Assembly (NCBI GenBank): GCA_007693535.1 | Contig: REDK01000120.1 | Coordinates: 1-64,000 of the forward strand | Source of the DNA: Chromatiaceae bacterium | Lineage (GTDB): Bacteria > Pseudomonadota > Gammaproteobacteria > Chromatiales > Chromatiaceae | DNA: 64,000 nt | Reading direction: 5' to 3' | Shown: positions 1-9,583 of the stretch, in pieces | Position numbering within the stretch: position 1 is the stretch's first letter | Layout: each line of letters begins with the position of its first letter | Notes under the pieces: generated by a model | Databases searched by the model: none | What the model saw: only the letters and a program-made list of their open reading frames with translations | Told to the model about the DNA's origin: nothing | Translations under genes and position numbers: made by a program

Positions 1-66
1 AGCCGTCCAGTCGCCCTACGGGCTCCTTCCCGGCTGACCCCGGCGGGCGCGAGGCACCTGGGGTTA

Positions 67-98
67 CGCATCTTATGTGGCGCGCCACATAAGATGCG
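67..98. repeat. 32-bp perfect palindrome CGCATCTTATGTGGCG|CGCCACATAAGATGCG
   Basis: Read directly: the two 16-nt arms are exact reverse complements with no spacer; lies downstream of the transposase-like gene. Confidence 0.95.
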
Positions 99-1845
99 GT
101 AGTCCCGCACGTCCGGATCTGTGGGAGCCGCGGGTGGGTAACCACCCGCGGCCACCCGGTACCACCGCCCTCAGGCCGCGACCGGCATCAGATAGGCGCG
201 TTTCGGCGGGCGCGGTCGGCGGCGTCGCGGTCGCGGCGGCAGAGGCACACGCACGAGGAGCTGCTCGAACAGCGCGCCGTGTCCGCCCGAAGCAGCGCTC
301 GGCGGCGGTGGTGCCGTCGGCGCGGCGGATGTGGAAATTGTGCACGGCCGTGAGCGCGGCGAGTTTGCGGTCGCTCAAGCGATGACGCCCGTGATGAGGC
401 AGCGACCGTTGGCCGTTGCGTCCTTCCACGCAGGAGCTGCTGCGTTGGAACAGATCGGCGCCGGCGCCGGCGACCTGTTCGACCCGAATGCGGTGATCGG
501 GCGCGAGGCGCTGCAGCGGATGATCGGGTCGCTGCAACGCGTCGCGCAACGCGGTACTCACCGCCTGCACGCGGTGTCGGGTCTCGGCTGCGGTGCTGCG
601 GGCGGCCACACGTTCGAGGTAGAGGGCGGGGACGAGCTGCTCGAGGACCGCCGCTTCCAACTCCGGGGAGCGTTCGAGGGCCTCGACCCTGGCGGTCACG
701 GTGGCGAAGAAAACTGCGAGCGTGGCGAGCCACTGCACGGTCAGACGCTCGGCCTTGATGATGCGTTCGCGAGCGCGCTCGGGCCGCTCGGCGGCCTCGG
801 CCAATCCCTTCAGGCGCGTCCAGACGTCAGTGAAGCGCGCCGCCACGCGCGCCTCCGGCTGCGTCTGTCCATCCACCGGGTCATACGGGTGATACAGCAC
901 ACCGAGTTCGCGGATCAGCTCACGCGCCTCGCTCCGTCGCGCCTGTGCGCGGTCGCGTTCGGCTTCGGCGGCGACCAGCGCGTTCAGGGCGGCGCCAATG
1001 CGGGTCTCGAAGGCCGGCGGGCGTCCGCGCGGGCGCGGCACGTGCGCCGCGAAGGACTGCTGCGCCGCGCGCTCGGCCTCCCAGTGTCTCTGCGCGGCGG
1101 CGACGCCGGCTTCAGCCTGGCGCACCTCGCGCGCCAACGCCAAGGACGTGGCTTTGGCGATCTCGTGTTGGCCGTGAAAGCGGTCCGGGGAATGCTGTGC
1201 ACCGAGATCCGTCTCGGCATGGCGACGCAGCGCCTTGGCCTCATCAGCGGCACTCTGGATCACCTCCACGGCGAGTCCCGTGCAGGCCTGCTGCAGCGCG
1301 GCCGTCCAGGTCGCCGCGGTGCGAGCGGCGGCGTAGTGCTCCAGCAAGATGAAGTTCGACACCGGCTCGATGGCCACCAGGCAGATTCCCGGATGAAAGG
1401 TCTCGTCCTCGCACACCGTCATTTGACGCGGCGCCATACCCTCGGCGAGCGCGGTGCGCTGCGCCTCGGCCACCGCAACCACCGCCGTTTCCAAGGCGAC
1501 GTTGAGCGCATACTGCGCGCCGTCGCTGATCCCGACGAAGGCCGACAGTCCGCTCAGCTCCAAGAATTCACTCACCAGCCGGGTGCCACCCGCCGCCCGC
1601 AACGTGATGCTGAACTGCGCCGCCAACACCAGTCGATGCAACCAAGCGACCCCGTCCGGGGTGCGTGCGAAGGCCGTCAAGCCCGCCGGCGGATCCCCGC
1701 CCGGGACGTCCCGGCACCACCCCTGCAAGGTGCTGCGCGCGACACCCATCTCGATGGCCACGCCGCGTTGCGTCTCCCCCGTCGCCAGCCGTGTCTCGGC
1801 CGCCGCGAGGTGCTCGGCTTGCTCCAAGCGTGTGCGCCGCGTCAC
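73..1845 (-). CDS. Transposase-like protein (resembles the DUF6399-type family), apparent frameshift near the C-terminus
   Basis: N-terminal HTH-like segment (QRGVAIEMGVARSTLQGWCRD), acidic motifs (CEDETFHPG, SAADEAKALRRH..DRFHGQHEIAKAT) and LSDRKLAALTAVHNFHIRRADGTTAAER. A different frame gives a more natural C-terminus LFEQLLVRVPLPPRPRRRRPRPPKRAYLMPVAA* ending at 171. Confidence 0.6.
   Translation of the reverse strand: MTRRTRLEQAEHLAAAETRLATGETQRGVAIEMGVARSTLQGWCRDVPGGDPPAGLTAFARTPDGVAWLHRLVLAAQFSITLRAAGGTRLVSEFLELSGLSAFVGISDGAQYALNVALETAVVAVAEAQRTALAEGMAPRQMTVCEDETFHPGICLVAIEPVSNFILLEHYAAARTAATWTAALQQACTGLAVEVIQSAADEAKALRRHAETDLGAQHSPDRFHGQHEIAKATSLALAREVRQAEAGVAAAQRHWEAERAAQQSFAAHVPRPRGRPPAFETRIGAALNALVAAEAERDRAQARRSEARELIRELGVLYHPYDPVDGQTQPEARVAARFTDVWTRLKGLAEAAERPERARERIIKAERLTVQWLATLAVFFATVTARVEALERSPELEAAVLEQLVPALYLERVAARSTAAETRHRVQAVSTALRDALQRPDHPLQRLAPDHRIRVEQVAGAGADLFQRSSSCVEGRNGQRSLPHHGRHRLSDRKLAALTAVHNFHIRRADGTTAAERCFGRTRRAVRAAPRACASAAATATPPTAPAETRLSDAGRGLRAVVPGGRGWLPTRGSHRSGRAGLPHLMWRAT
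127..152 (-). terminator. Strong hairpin just downstream of the transposase-like gene (possible terminator or element-end structure)
   Basis: GCCGCGGGTGG-GTAA-CCACCCGCGGC, 11-bp perfect stem with 4-nt loop, about 19 nt past the restored-frame stop at 171; no clear U-tract. Confidence 0.45.
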
Positions 1846-2518
1846 GCCCCGATCCCCCGCCCGGATCTCGAACGTCCGGGTCGCGCAGCGCTCGCGCTTG
1901 GTCTAAAGTCAATCTCGGCAGAATCTTCGAACAGCTTTCCCAACCCTCGGTGAGTTTGCACTTCCAAGGGTAGAAAATTTCGGAGGTTCTGCCACTCCAC
2001 CTCACAGCATTCTCTCAGCGCGTCACTAGGTCTTGGTCGAGGTTATGATCAAGTCCGCCGGAGGCCTTAAAGGACATAAGGCGGCAGCGCGGCACAGTAA
2101 GATGTCTCTGGATTTCGGCTTGCCACAGCGCCAATTGACGAGCCTGGATGCGCGGAAACTTGCTGATGCTCAAGAGATCGTCTCTAGCGATGCAGTCCGT
2201 GTCGACGGCGGGCCGTTCCGGCGAATCCGCCTGCGCCGACGTGCGCCGCGCCTTCGCCAGGGAGATCGGGCGCGGAGGTTTGGGTATCATTAGCATCCGT
2301 CACGCGGAACACTGCAGATTGACACGATTGCGCTCAGGAAGTACCCCGCGTAGCTCTTGCTGAGGGACTCGCTGCCAACCCCAACAACGCCAAGATTCGC
2401 GGTCACCCCGTTGTGGACAAGTCAGCGGGTGGACGGACCGATGATCCAGGCCCAGCGTTGCGTCATCGTGATGGGCCACGGCCAGCAAGCATTGCGCGCA
2501 GCACGATGGACGACACAT

Positions 2519-4048
2519 TCAGGCGGTGTCGCCGGTGCCGGCAAAGAGCCGGTAGGCGGGATTGTCGCTCTCTTCCCAGTACGGGTAGCCCAGGGCCGCG
2601 AGCTGGTCGGTCAGGGTGCCGTGTTCGGCATCGGGCACCTGAATCCCCATCAGCACGCGCCCGTAGGCGGCGCCGTGGTTGCGGTAATGGAACAGGCTGA
2701 TGTTCCAGGACCGTTGCAGGCTGGAGAGGAAGCGCAGCAGGGCGCCGGGGCGCTCGGGGAACTCGAAGCGGATCAGGCGCTCGTCGCGGATGCCGGAGGC
2801 ATGGCCGCCAACCATGTAGCGGATGTGCAGCTTGGCGGTCTCGTTGTCGGTGAGATCGAGAACCCCGAAGCCCTTGCCTTGCAACCGGGCGATCAGTTCC
2901 TCGCGCTCCTGCCGACCGCCGCCCAGTTCCACCCCGACGAAGACCTGGGCCTCGCGGGCATCGGCATAGCGGTAGTTGAATTCGGTGATCTGGCGTTTGC
3001 CCAACGCGCGGCAGAAGGCGAGAAAGCTGCCCGGGCGCTCCGGGATCGCGACCGCGAACAGCGCCTCGCGGCGCTCCCCGAGTTCGGCTCGTTCGGCCAC
3101 ATGACGCAGGCGGTCAAAGTTGATATTGGCGCCGCTCTCGATGGCGATCAGATCGGCACCGCGCAGGCCGGTCGCCTCGACATAACGCTTGAGTCCGGCC
3201 ACCGCTAGCGCCCCGGCCGGCTCGGCGATGCCGCGGGTGTCGTCGTAGATGTCCTTGATGGCAGCGCAGATCTCGTCGGTACTGACCAGGATGACCTCAT
3301 CCACGGTGTCGCGGGCGATCCGGAAGGTCTCGGCGCCGATCTGGCGCACGGCGACCCCGTCGGCGAACAGGCCGACCTCGTCGAGCAACACCCGCTCGTC
3401 GGCAGCCAGCGCCGCGTGCAGGGTCGGGGCGTCCGCCGGCTCCACGCCGATGATGCGCACCTCCGGGCGCAGGGTCTTGAACCAGGCAGCGATGCCGGCG
3501 ATCAGACCGCCGCCGCCCACCGGGACGAAGATCGCATGCGGTGGCTCCGGATGCTGGCGCATCAGCTCCATGCCGATGGTGCCCTGGCCGGCGATGACCG
3601 CGGGATCATCGAACGGATGCAGGAAGGTCAGCCCGCGCGCCTCGATCAGGGTCAGGGCATGGGCATAGGCCTCGTCGAAGCTGTCGCCATGCAGGACGGC
3701 CCGGGCGCCCCAGCCGCGCACTGCCTCGACCTTGATCGCCGGGGTGGTGCGCGGCATCACGATGGTGGCATCGATGCCCAGCCGGTGTGCACCCAGCGAG
3801 ACGCCTTGGGCATGATTGCCAGCCGAGGCAGCGATGACCCCGCGCGCGCGCGCCGACTCCGGCAGTTGATGCAGCAGGTTGTAGGCCCCGCGCAGCTTGA
3901 ACGAGAACACCGGCTGCAGGTCTTCGCGCTTGAGCAAGACCTGATTGGCGAGCCGGCGCGATAGGCCCTTGGCCAGCGTCAGCGGGGATTCGATGGCCAC
4001 ATCATAGACACGGGCCTTGAGGATGCGCTCGATATAAGACTGCGGCAT
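2519..4048 (-). CDS. ilvA: Threonine ammonia-lyase, biosynthetic
   Basis: SFKLRGAYN PLP-lysine motif, ASAGNHAQGVS, VPVGGGGLIAG, and two C-terminal ACT-like domains; start MPQSYIERIL. Confidence 0.95.
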   Translation of the reverse strand: MPQSYIERILKARVYDVAIESPLTLAKGLSRRLANQVLLKREDLQPVFSFKLRGAYNLLHQLPESARARGVIAASAGNHAQGVSLGAHRLGIDATIVMPRTTPAIKVEAVRGWGARAVLHGDSFDEAYAHALTLIEARGLTFLHPFDDPAVIAGQGTIGMELMRQHPEPPHAIFVPVGGGGLIAGIAAWFKTLRPEVRIIGVEPADAPTLHAALAADERVLLDEVGLFADGVAVRQIGAETFRIARDTVDEVILVSTDEICAAIKDIYDDTRGIAEPAGALAVAGLKRYVEATGLRGADLIAIESGANINFDRLRHVAERAELGERREALFAVAIPERPGSFLAFCRALGKRQITEFNYRYADAREAQVFVGVELGGGRQEREELIARLQGKGFGVLDLTDNETAKLHIRYMVGGHASGIRDERLIRFEFPERPGALLRFLSSLQRSWNISLFHYRNHGAAYGRVLMGIQVPDAEHGTLTDQLAALGYPYWEESDNPAYRLFAGTGDTA

Positions 4049-4223
4049 GGCGGGACGGGACACTGCGGGGCGGAGCCGACAGCATACCTGAGGGCGCCAC
4101 CTGCCAGCCGCACCGTCGCCATGGGTGCCAGCGCGTCCGACCAGCGCGTCTGACGATTGCGGTCCAGCGGCCTTTTCCGGATCATGGCGGGCTGGCTTAA
4201 CCAACGATGCGAGGATCCTGCTT

Positions 4224-4889
4224 ATGGCCGCTTCCGGTCAGGACGCGTTGAAGAGACAGGCCGCCGAGGCGGCCCTGGCCCAGGTGGAAGGCGGCGTGAT
4301 CGGCGTTGGCACCGGCTCCACCGTCAATCATTTCATCGACTGCCTGGCGGGGATCAAGGGCCGGATCGATGGGGCGGTCTCCAGCTCCGAGGTTTCCAGC
4401 GAGCGTCTGCGCGCCCACGGCATCCCGGTGTTGGATCTCAACGCGGTGGGTGGTCTGGCCCTCTACGTGGACGGGGCCGATGAGTCCAATCATCGGCTAC
4501 AGTTGGTCAAGGGCGGGGGTGGGGCGCTGACCCGGGAGAAGATCGTTGCGGCGGCCAGCGAGCGCTTCATCTGTATCGCCGACGAGGGCAAGCTGGTCGA
4601 GGTGCTTGGTGCCTTCCCGCTGCCGGTGGAGGTGATCCCGATGGCGCGCAGCCTGGTCGCCCGCGCGCTGGTGCGGATGGGCGGCACGCCGGTCTGGCGC
4701 GAGGGCTTCGTGACCGACAACGGCAACCTGATCCTAGATGTGCACGGGCTGCAGATCACCGATCCGTGCGCCGTGGAGCAGGCGATCAACAACCTGGCCG
4801 GTGTGGTCACCGTGGGCATCTTTGCGCTGCGCCCGGCCGACCTGCTGATCCTGGGGACGCCCGGCGGGCCGCGCACCTTGCCCGGCTGA
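4224..4889 (+). CDS. rpiA: Ribose-5-phosphate isomerase A
   Basis: [36 protein letters not shown] motifs. Confidence 0.95.
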   Translation: MAASGQDALKRQAAEAALAQVEGGVIGVGTGSTVNHFIDCLAGIKGRIDGAVSSSEVSSERLRAHGIPVLDLNAVGGLALYVDGADESNHRLQLVKGGGGALTREKIVAAASERFICIADEGKLVEVLGAFPLPVEVIPMARSLVARALVRMGGTPVWREGFVTDNGNLILDVHGLQITDPCAVEQAINNLAGVVTVGIFALRPADLLILGTPGGPRTLPG

Positions 4890-4984
4890 GCGAGCGGCGG
4901 CGGCCATGGGGCACCCCCACTGGGCCAGTGGCCGGCCGATATCGGTCCAATACTGGCCAATGCTGGCCCGTGATCAGGGTGCGA

Positions 4985-5230
4985 TCAGGCCAGCTCGGCC
5001 AGCACTCGCCATTCCCGACTCAGCCGCCGATAGACGCAACGCTCCTCGGGGCTGGCGTGGAAGCCGGGATGGCAGCATAGGCCGTCGATATGGCGCACTA
5101 CCACTCGAGCGATGATGCGCGAGCGGGTGTGCAGATAGGCCCGGATCAGCGTGCCGAGGCGCTGCTGAATGGTCTGCGGATCCAAGCGGGACAGGATCGG
5201 GTCGGAATCGAAGATGGAATCGTCACGCAT
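4985..5230 (-). CDS. Small uncharacterised protein (81 aa)
   Basis: ORF from MRDDSIFDSDPILSRLD to REWRVLAELA; same strand and downstream of 5349-5588. Confidence 0.5.
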   Translation of the reverse strand: MRDDSIFDSDPILSRLDPQTIQQRLGTLIRAYLHTRSRIIARVVVRHIDGLCCHPGFHASPEERCVYRRLSREWRVLAELA

Positions 5231-5348
5231 GCCAATGGCTCCGAGGTAGGTGCGAAGCGGGCTACCGGCTTGGTGTAGAACCGGCCGGTGTCCGCGGTGG
5301 CTCTCCGCCCGCGGCGGTTGGCTGAGTGAAAGACCGACACAAATTGTC

Positions 5349-5588
5349 TTAAATCCGATGGGGCTGAGTATGGCCGCCAGGCCGCCGGTGCCGCTTGGGT
5401 TCCGCCGCTGATGGCTCACCGGTGCGGGCCGAATCGGCGCCCTGGTCCGGTTGCGGTGCCGCCATCGCCTGGTCTGCTGCCAACTGCGCCAGTAAGCCCC
5501 AACGTCGCCGACGGGGTGATTCTGGCAGCAGGTTGGCGAAAGCGGCGAGGCGGGCACGCCAACTCCTGGCTCGATGATCGGCAGACAT
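5349..5588 (-). CDS. Small uncharacterised protein (MSADHRARSWRARLAAF...)
   Basis: ATG at 5588 preceded by a GGAG-type RBS; first gene after the Fur-like site. Confidence 0.5.
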   Translation of the reverse strand: MSADHRARSWRARLAAFANLLPESPRRRRWGLLAQLAADQAMAAPQPDQGADSARTGEPSAAEPKRHRRPGGHTQPHRI

Positions 5589-5667
5589 CGGTGGGGCTCC
5601 GGGCAGTGTCAGAGGGTGGTCAGGGATTGAGCCGGCCGGCACTCGACCGGCCGCTCTGTTCGATCCA

Positions 5668-5686
5668 GATAATAGGAACGATTCTC
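5668..5686 (-). promoter_or_regulatory. Candidate Fur-box-like site
   Basis: GATAATAGGAACGATTCTC matches 13/19 positions of the classical GATAATGATAATCATTATC; about 80 nt upstream of the 5588 start. Confidence 0.5.
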
Positions 5687-5759
5687 AATTGCGTCAAGTT
5701 ACCAGCGTGGGACAGTAACCGACGCCCAACATCCAACTCCCACCCTCAGCGGGGAATCG

Positions 5760-6068
5760 TCACTTGAACAGATCCTCCGCGGCCGCGCGCAGATCTGCGG
5801 TCTGGGTGCCGGTGCCTGCGGCAGGTGTGCCGGGGTCCGGGATGGGATCGAAATGCTCGCAAAAGTTGGCGCGGGCCTTGTCCGCAACCGGTTCGGCAAG
5901 GGGTTCCACGCAATCGTTCGGGCGGCCGCGGGCATAGTGCCGACAGTTGCGACAGCAGCGGGTGGGACGGCCGCAGGCCAGGCAGCTGGTCTCTCGGCCA
6001 TAATCGGCGCTGCCGAGGGCAGCCCCGCAGTGCCAGCAATGGCCAATGGTTTCAGAGATGGTCGGCAT
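5760..6068 (-). CDS. Small cysteine-rich zinc-ribbon-like protein
   Basis: CWHC...CLACGRPTRCCRNCRHY...C...C pattern in 102 aa. Confidence 0.65.
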   Translation of the reverse strand: MPTISETIGHCWHCGAALGSADYGRETSCLACGRPTRCCRNCRHYARGRPNDCVEPLAEPVADKARANFCEHFDPIPDPGTPAAGTGTQTADLRAAAEDLFK

Positions 6069-6251
6069 CGCGTGCAGGCAGGTAGCAGAGGATTAGGGCC
6101 CAGGGACAACGATCCTGGGCCGAGAGCGGTCCCCGGGAACGATTTAGGGAAACGCTGCCCGGGCATGGTCAAGCGCTGATCAGTCTGCCAGCGTACTCCC
6201 ATTTCCGTTCTGTTCCCTGATTGTCCCTGACGTTTCCTGAGGAAGACTCCG

Positions 6252-7031
6252 ATGTCTGCACCTGCCGCGGCCCGAGTCTTCGGGCTCATCGTGATCGGCG
6301 ACGAGGTCCTCAACGGCGCCCGCACCGATGCGCATCTGGCGGCCTTCAAGGCGATGCTGGCGGCGCGCGGACATGGGCTGGCTTGGTATTGGTTGTTGCC
6401 GGATGAGCCAGCGGTACTCACCCGGCACCTGGCCCTGGCAATGGCAGATCAGGTGCCAGCGTTCTGCTGCGGCGGCATCGGCGCCACCCCGGACGACCAT
6501 ACCCGCGCCTGTGCGGCGGCGGCGGCGGGAGTCGGGCTGGTGCGCCATCCTCAGGCACAGGCCCTGATCGAGGGTCGCTTCGGTTCTGCAGCCTATCCGC
6601 ATCGCATCCTGATGGCCGATCTGCCTGCCGGCTGCCTCCTGATCCCCAATCCACACAATCAGATCCCGGGCTTCGGGCTACAGGGCCTGTGGTTCCTACC
6701 TGGTTTTCCGCAATTGGCATGGCCCATGGCCGAAGGGGTACTGGACCGGCAGTATCCGCCCGGTCAACCTCTACAGGAGGCGGCGGTGGAGGTCCATGGG
6801 GTGCCCGAGAGCCGGTTGATTCCATTGATGCAAGAGGTCGGAGGCGCCTTTCCAGCCTGTAAGGTCTTCAGCCTCCCGCACCTGGACAGTGCCGATGGCG
6901 GGGCTAGCTATGTCTTGCTCGGGGTGCGCGGACGCGGCGATCTGAATGCGGCGATGCAAGCCCTGCGCCACGGGTTGACGGCAGCGGCGATGGAGTTCCG
7001 CGAATCCGGGTTGGTTCCCGGTGACGCTTGA
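6252..7031 (+). CDS. Competence/damage-inducible protein A (CinA)-like, MoaB/Mog domain
   Basis: IVIGDEVLNGARTDAH and GGIGATPDDHT motifs. Confidence 0.8.
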   Translation: MSAPAAARVFGLIVIGDEVLNGARTDAHLAAFKAMLAARGHGLAWYWLLPDEPAVLTRHLALAMADQVPAFCCGGIGATPDDHTRACAAAAAGVGLVRHPQAQALIEGRFGSAAYPHRILMADLPAGCLLIPNPHNQIPGFGLQGLWFLPGFPQLAWPMAEGVLDRQYPPGQPLQEAAVEVHGVPESRLIPLMQEVGGAFPACKVFSLPHLDSADGGASYVLLGVRGRGDLNAAMQALRHGLTAAAMEFRESGLVPGDA

Positions 7032-7353
7032 CCGCCCAGCGTTCCCGTCCGCGCTTGTCCCACGTCAATGGAGCGCGACGATTAACCCGAAGAGTCGGGT
7101 GCAGGGCGGCACCGATGGGGGCCGCAACCGGGCGCGGGTAGGTGGCTGCACCGACTGGCAGCAGCCACAAGCTAAGGGGGGCACACGGATCGGGATCGGG
7201 CACGCGCCGGTGATGCAAGGGGGCACCAACGAGGTCGGCGGACAGATGTGCCGGTTAAGCCGTGGGACGTACTGTGCGAAAGACGCTGCCACGCCGCTGC
7301 CGAGATCGACGGAGCGTCGCGGTGGGTGAGGAAGGGATTGGCAGATGGTTGAG

Positions 7354-7428
7354 TGGCGCTCCCTAGGGGATTCGAACCCCTGTTACCGGCGTGAGAGGCC
7401 AGCGTCCTGACCGCTAGACGAAGGGAGC
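7354..7428 (-). tRNA. tRNA-Glu(CUC)
   Basis: Reverse complement GCTCCCTTCGTCTAG...CTGGC-CTCTCAC-GCCGG...GGTTCGAATCCCCTAGGGAGCGCCA; anticodon CTC, 7-bp acceptor stem, encoded CCA. Confidence 0.95.
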
Positions 7429-7616
7429 GGTGACGAACTCAGGAATCGCGTATTATACGTTGATTCAGCGGCCGCTCAAGCCCAGATCAACGGGCACTGG
7501 CGCAGGCATGATCTGGCCCCGACTCCGGTCCCAACTCCGGGGCCCGGCCTTGGCCGGCCATCCCGAGCCATGCGCCGCTGCCGCATCTGCCCATCGCAAC
7601 AGGAAGCCCAGGCCGT

Positions 7617-8972
7617 TTGCATCCGACAACCCCGCCCCAGCCCCTGATCGTCCCGCGACCCGAACACCGCATCTCGCGGGCCAACATCAGCCCCAACGCG
7701 CTCAAGGTGCTGTATCGACTGAGCCAGGCCGGCCACCAGGCCTACCTGGTCGGCGGCGGCGTGCGCGACCTCCTGCTCGGGCACGAGCCCAAGGACTTCG
7801 ATGTCGCTACCGATGCAACACCGGAGCAGGTGCGGGCGGTGTTTCGCAACTGCCGGCTCATCGGGCGCCGCTTTCGCCTGGCCCACGTCTTCTTTGGGTC
7901 GGAGATCGTTGAGGTCGCCACCTTTCGCGGCACCAACCCCGATGCCGACCTGGATCAGCGGCTGGTGGAAAACGGGCGCATCCTGCGCGATAACGTCTAC
8001 GGCACCATCGCCGAGGATGCCTTGCGGCGCGACTTCAGCGTCAACGCCCTCTATTACAATATTCAAGACTTCTCGCTAGTGGACTATGCTGGCGGCCTGG
8101 CGGACATTGCCGCCGGCCGGCTACGCCTGATCGGCGCCGATCCGGTCGCCCGTTATCGCGAGGACCCGGTGCGCATGCTGCGTGCGGTGCGCTTCGCCTG
8201 CAAGCTGGGTTTCATCATCGATGCCGCCTGCGAGACGCCGCTCATCAGCCTGGCGCCACTGCTGCAGGAGATCGCCCCGGCGCGCCTGTTCGAGGAGACG
8301 CTCAAGCTCTTCCACAGCGGCTACGCCCTGCCGGCGTTCGAGAAGTTGCGTCACTACGGCCTGTTCGCGGAGCTGTTTCCGCAGACTGAGGCCTGTCTGG
8401 CGCGCGAGGATCATGACTTCCCGATCACCTTCGTCAGCCGGGGGCTGGACAATACCGACCGGCGGGTTGCCGATGGTCAGTCCGTCTCGCCAGCCTTCCT
8501 GTTCGCCATCCTGCTGTGGGAGCCGGTCCGCCTGCGCTACGAGGCCCTGCTGGCGCAGGACCGCCCGCCGGTAGAGGCGATGATCCTGGCTGCCCACGAG
8601 GTGGCCTCGCAACAGCAGCGCCAGATCGCGATCCCAAAACGCTACGGCCTGCCGATGCGCGAGATCTGGACGATGCAGCCGCGCCTAGAGCGTCGCCAGG
8701 GCAAACGCCCGCTCCAGCTCTGCGGCCATCCGCGCTTCCGTGCCGCCTATGATTTCTTGCTGTTGCGCGCGCAGGTCGGCGAGGTAGACCCGGCCCTGGC
8801 GGACTGGTGGACTCGGCTGCAGGCCGGCGAGGCCGGCGAGCGTGGTTCGGCCGCGGGCGAAACCAAGCGCAAACGCCGCCGCCGGCGCAAGCCCAAAACC
8901 GGCGAGACCACGGCCGTTTCTCCCGCGGCTGGTAGCGGGATCGCCGCGGATGCCGCCGCTGCGGATGACTGA
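7617..8972 (+). CDS. pcnB: Poly(A) polymerase I
   Basis: LVGGGVRDLLLGHEPKDFDVATDATPEQV, RRDFSVNALYY, basic C-terminus. Confidence 0.93.
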   Translation: MHPTTPPQPLIVPRPEHRISRANISPNALKVLYRLSQAGHQAYLVGGGVRDLLLGHEPKDFDVATDATPEQVRAVFRNCRLIGRRFRLAHVFFGSEIVEVATFRGTNPDADLDQRLVENGRILRDNVYGTIAEDALRRDFSVNALYYNIQDFSLVDYAGGLADIAAGRLRLIGADPVARYREDPVRMLRAVRFACKLGFIIDAACETPLISLAPLLQEIAPARLFEETLKLFHSGYALPAFEKLRHYGLFAELFPQTEACLAREDHDFPITFVSRGLDNTDRRVADGQSVSPAFLFAILLWEPVRLRYEALLAQDRPPVEAMILAAHEVASQQQRQIAIPKRYGLPMREIWTMQPRLERRQGKRPLQLCGHPRFRAAYDFLLLRAQVGEVDPALADWWTRLQAGEAGERGSAAGETKRKRRRRRKPKTGETTAVSPAAGSGIAADAAAADD

Positions 8973-9456
8973 TGCGCTCGCCTATATTGGAATCGGCGCC
9001 AACCTGAGCGCGCCGGAGCAGCAGGTCGAGGCCGCCCTGCAGGCGCTAGCCGTCCTCGCCACCAGCCGACTGGTTGCGGTCTCGCCGCGCTATCGCACGG
9101 TACCAGTCGGCCCGGTGGCGCAGCCAGACTTCATCAATGCCGTCGCCTGCCTGGAGACCCGACTGGACCCGGGGGCCCTGCTGCAGGCGCTGCAGCAGAT
9201 CGAACTGGCCCAGGGTCGGGTGCGCGACGGTCCCTGCTGGGGGCCGCGTACGCTGGATCTGGACCTGCTGCTATACAACGATCTCTGCCTGCAGGCACCC
9301 GGGTTGCAACTGCCGCATCCGCACCTGCACCAGCGCGCCTTCGTCCTGATCCCGCTTGCGGCGATCGCCGCGCCCGACCTGCACATCCCTGGTCGGGGGC
9401 GTTTGGGTGACCTGCTCGCGGCAGTGGGCACGGATGGCGTGACCCGGATCGACTAG
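8965..9456 (+). CDS. folK: 2-amino-4-hydroxy-6-hydroxymethyldihydropteridine diphosphokinase
   Basis: YIGIGANLS, WGPRTLDLDLLLY, PHPHLHQRAFVLIPLAAIA; overlaps the pcnB stop. Confidence 0.93.
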   Translation: MTDALAYIGIGANLSAPEQQVEAALQALAVLATSRLVAVSPRYRTVPVGPVAQPDFINAVACLETRLDPGALLQALQQIELAQGRVRDGPCWGPRTLDLDLLLYNDLCLQAPGLQLPHPHLHQRAFVLIPLAAIAAPDLHIPGRGRLGDLLAAVGTDGVTRID

Positions 9457-9583
9457 GGAAACGCGGAAGCATTCAGCGTTTCTGGCCGGGCGAATGCCCC
9501 GGCTGGCCCTGGATAGTCTGGCCCTGGATGGTCAAGCGTCGCCACCTCCCCTTATCCTGATGCCCCATCAACTAAGGACTGCT

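Noticed and set aside
331-1953. 540-aa plus-strand ORF
   Set aside because: Antisense to the transposase-like gene; composition typical of GC-rich shadow ORFs, no recognisable motifs.
2015-2518. Possible gene remnants between the transposase-like gene and ilvA
   Set aside because: Several short ORFs in both strands but none with recognisable family motifs; left unannotated.
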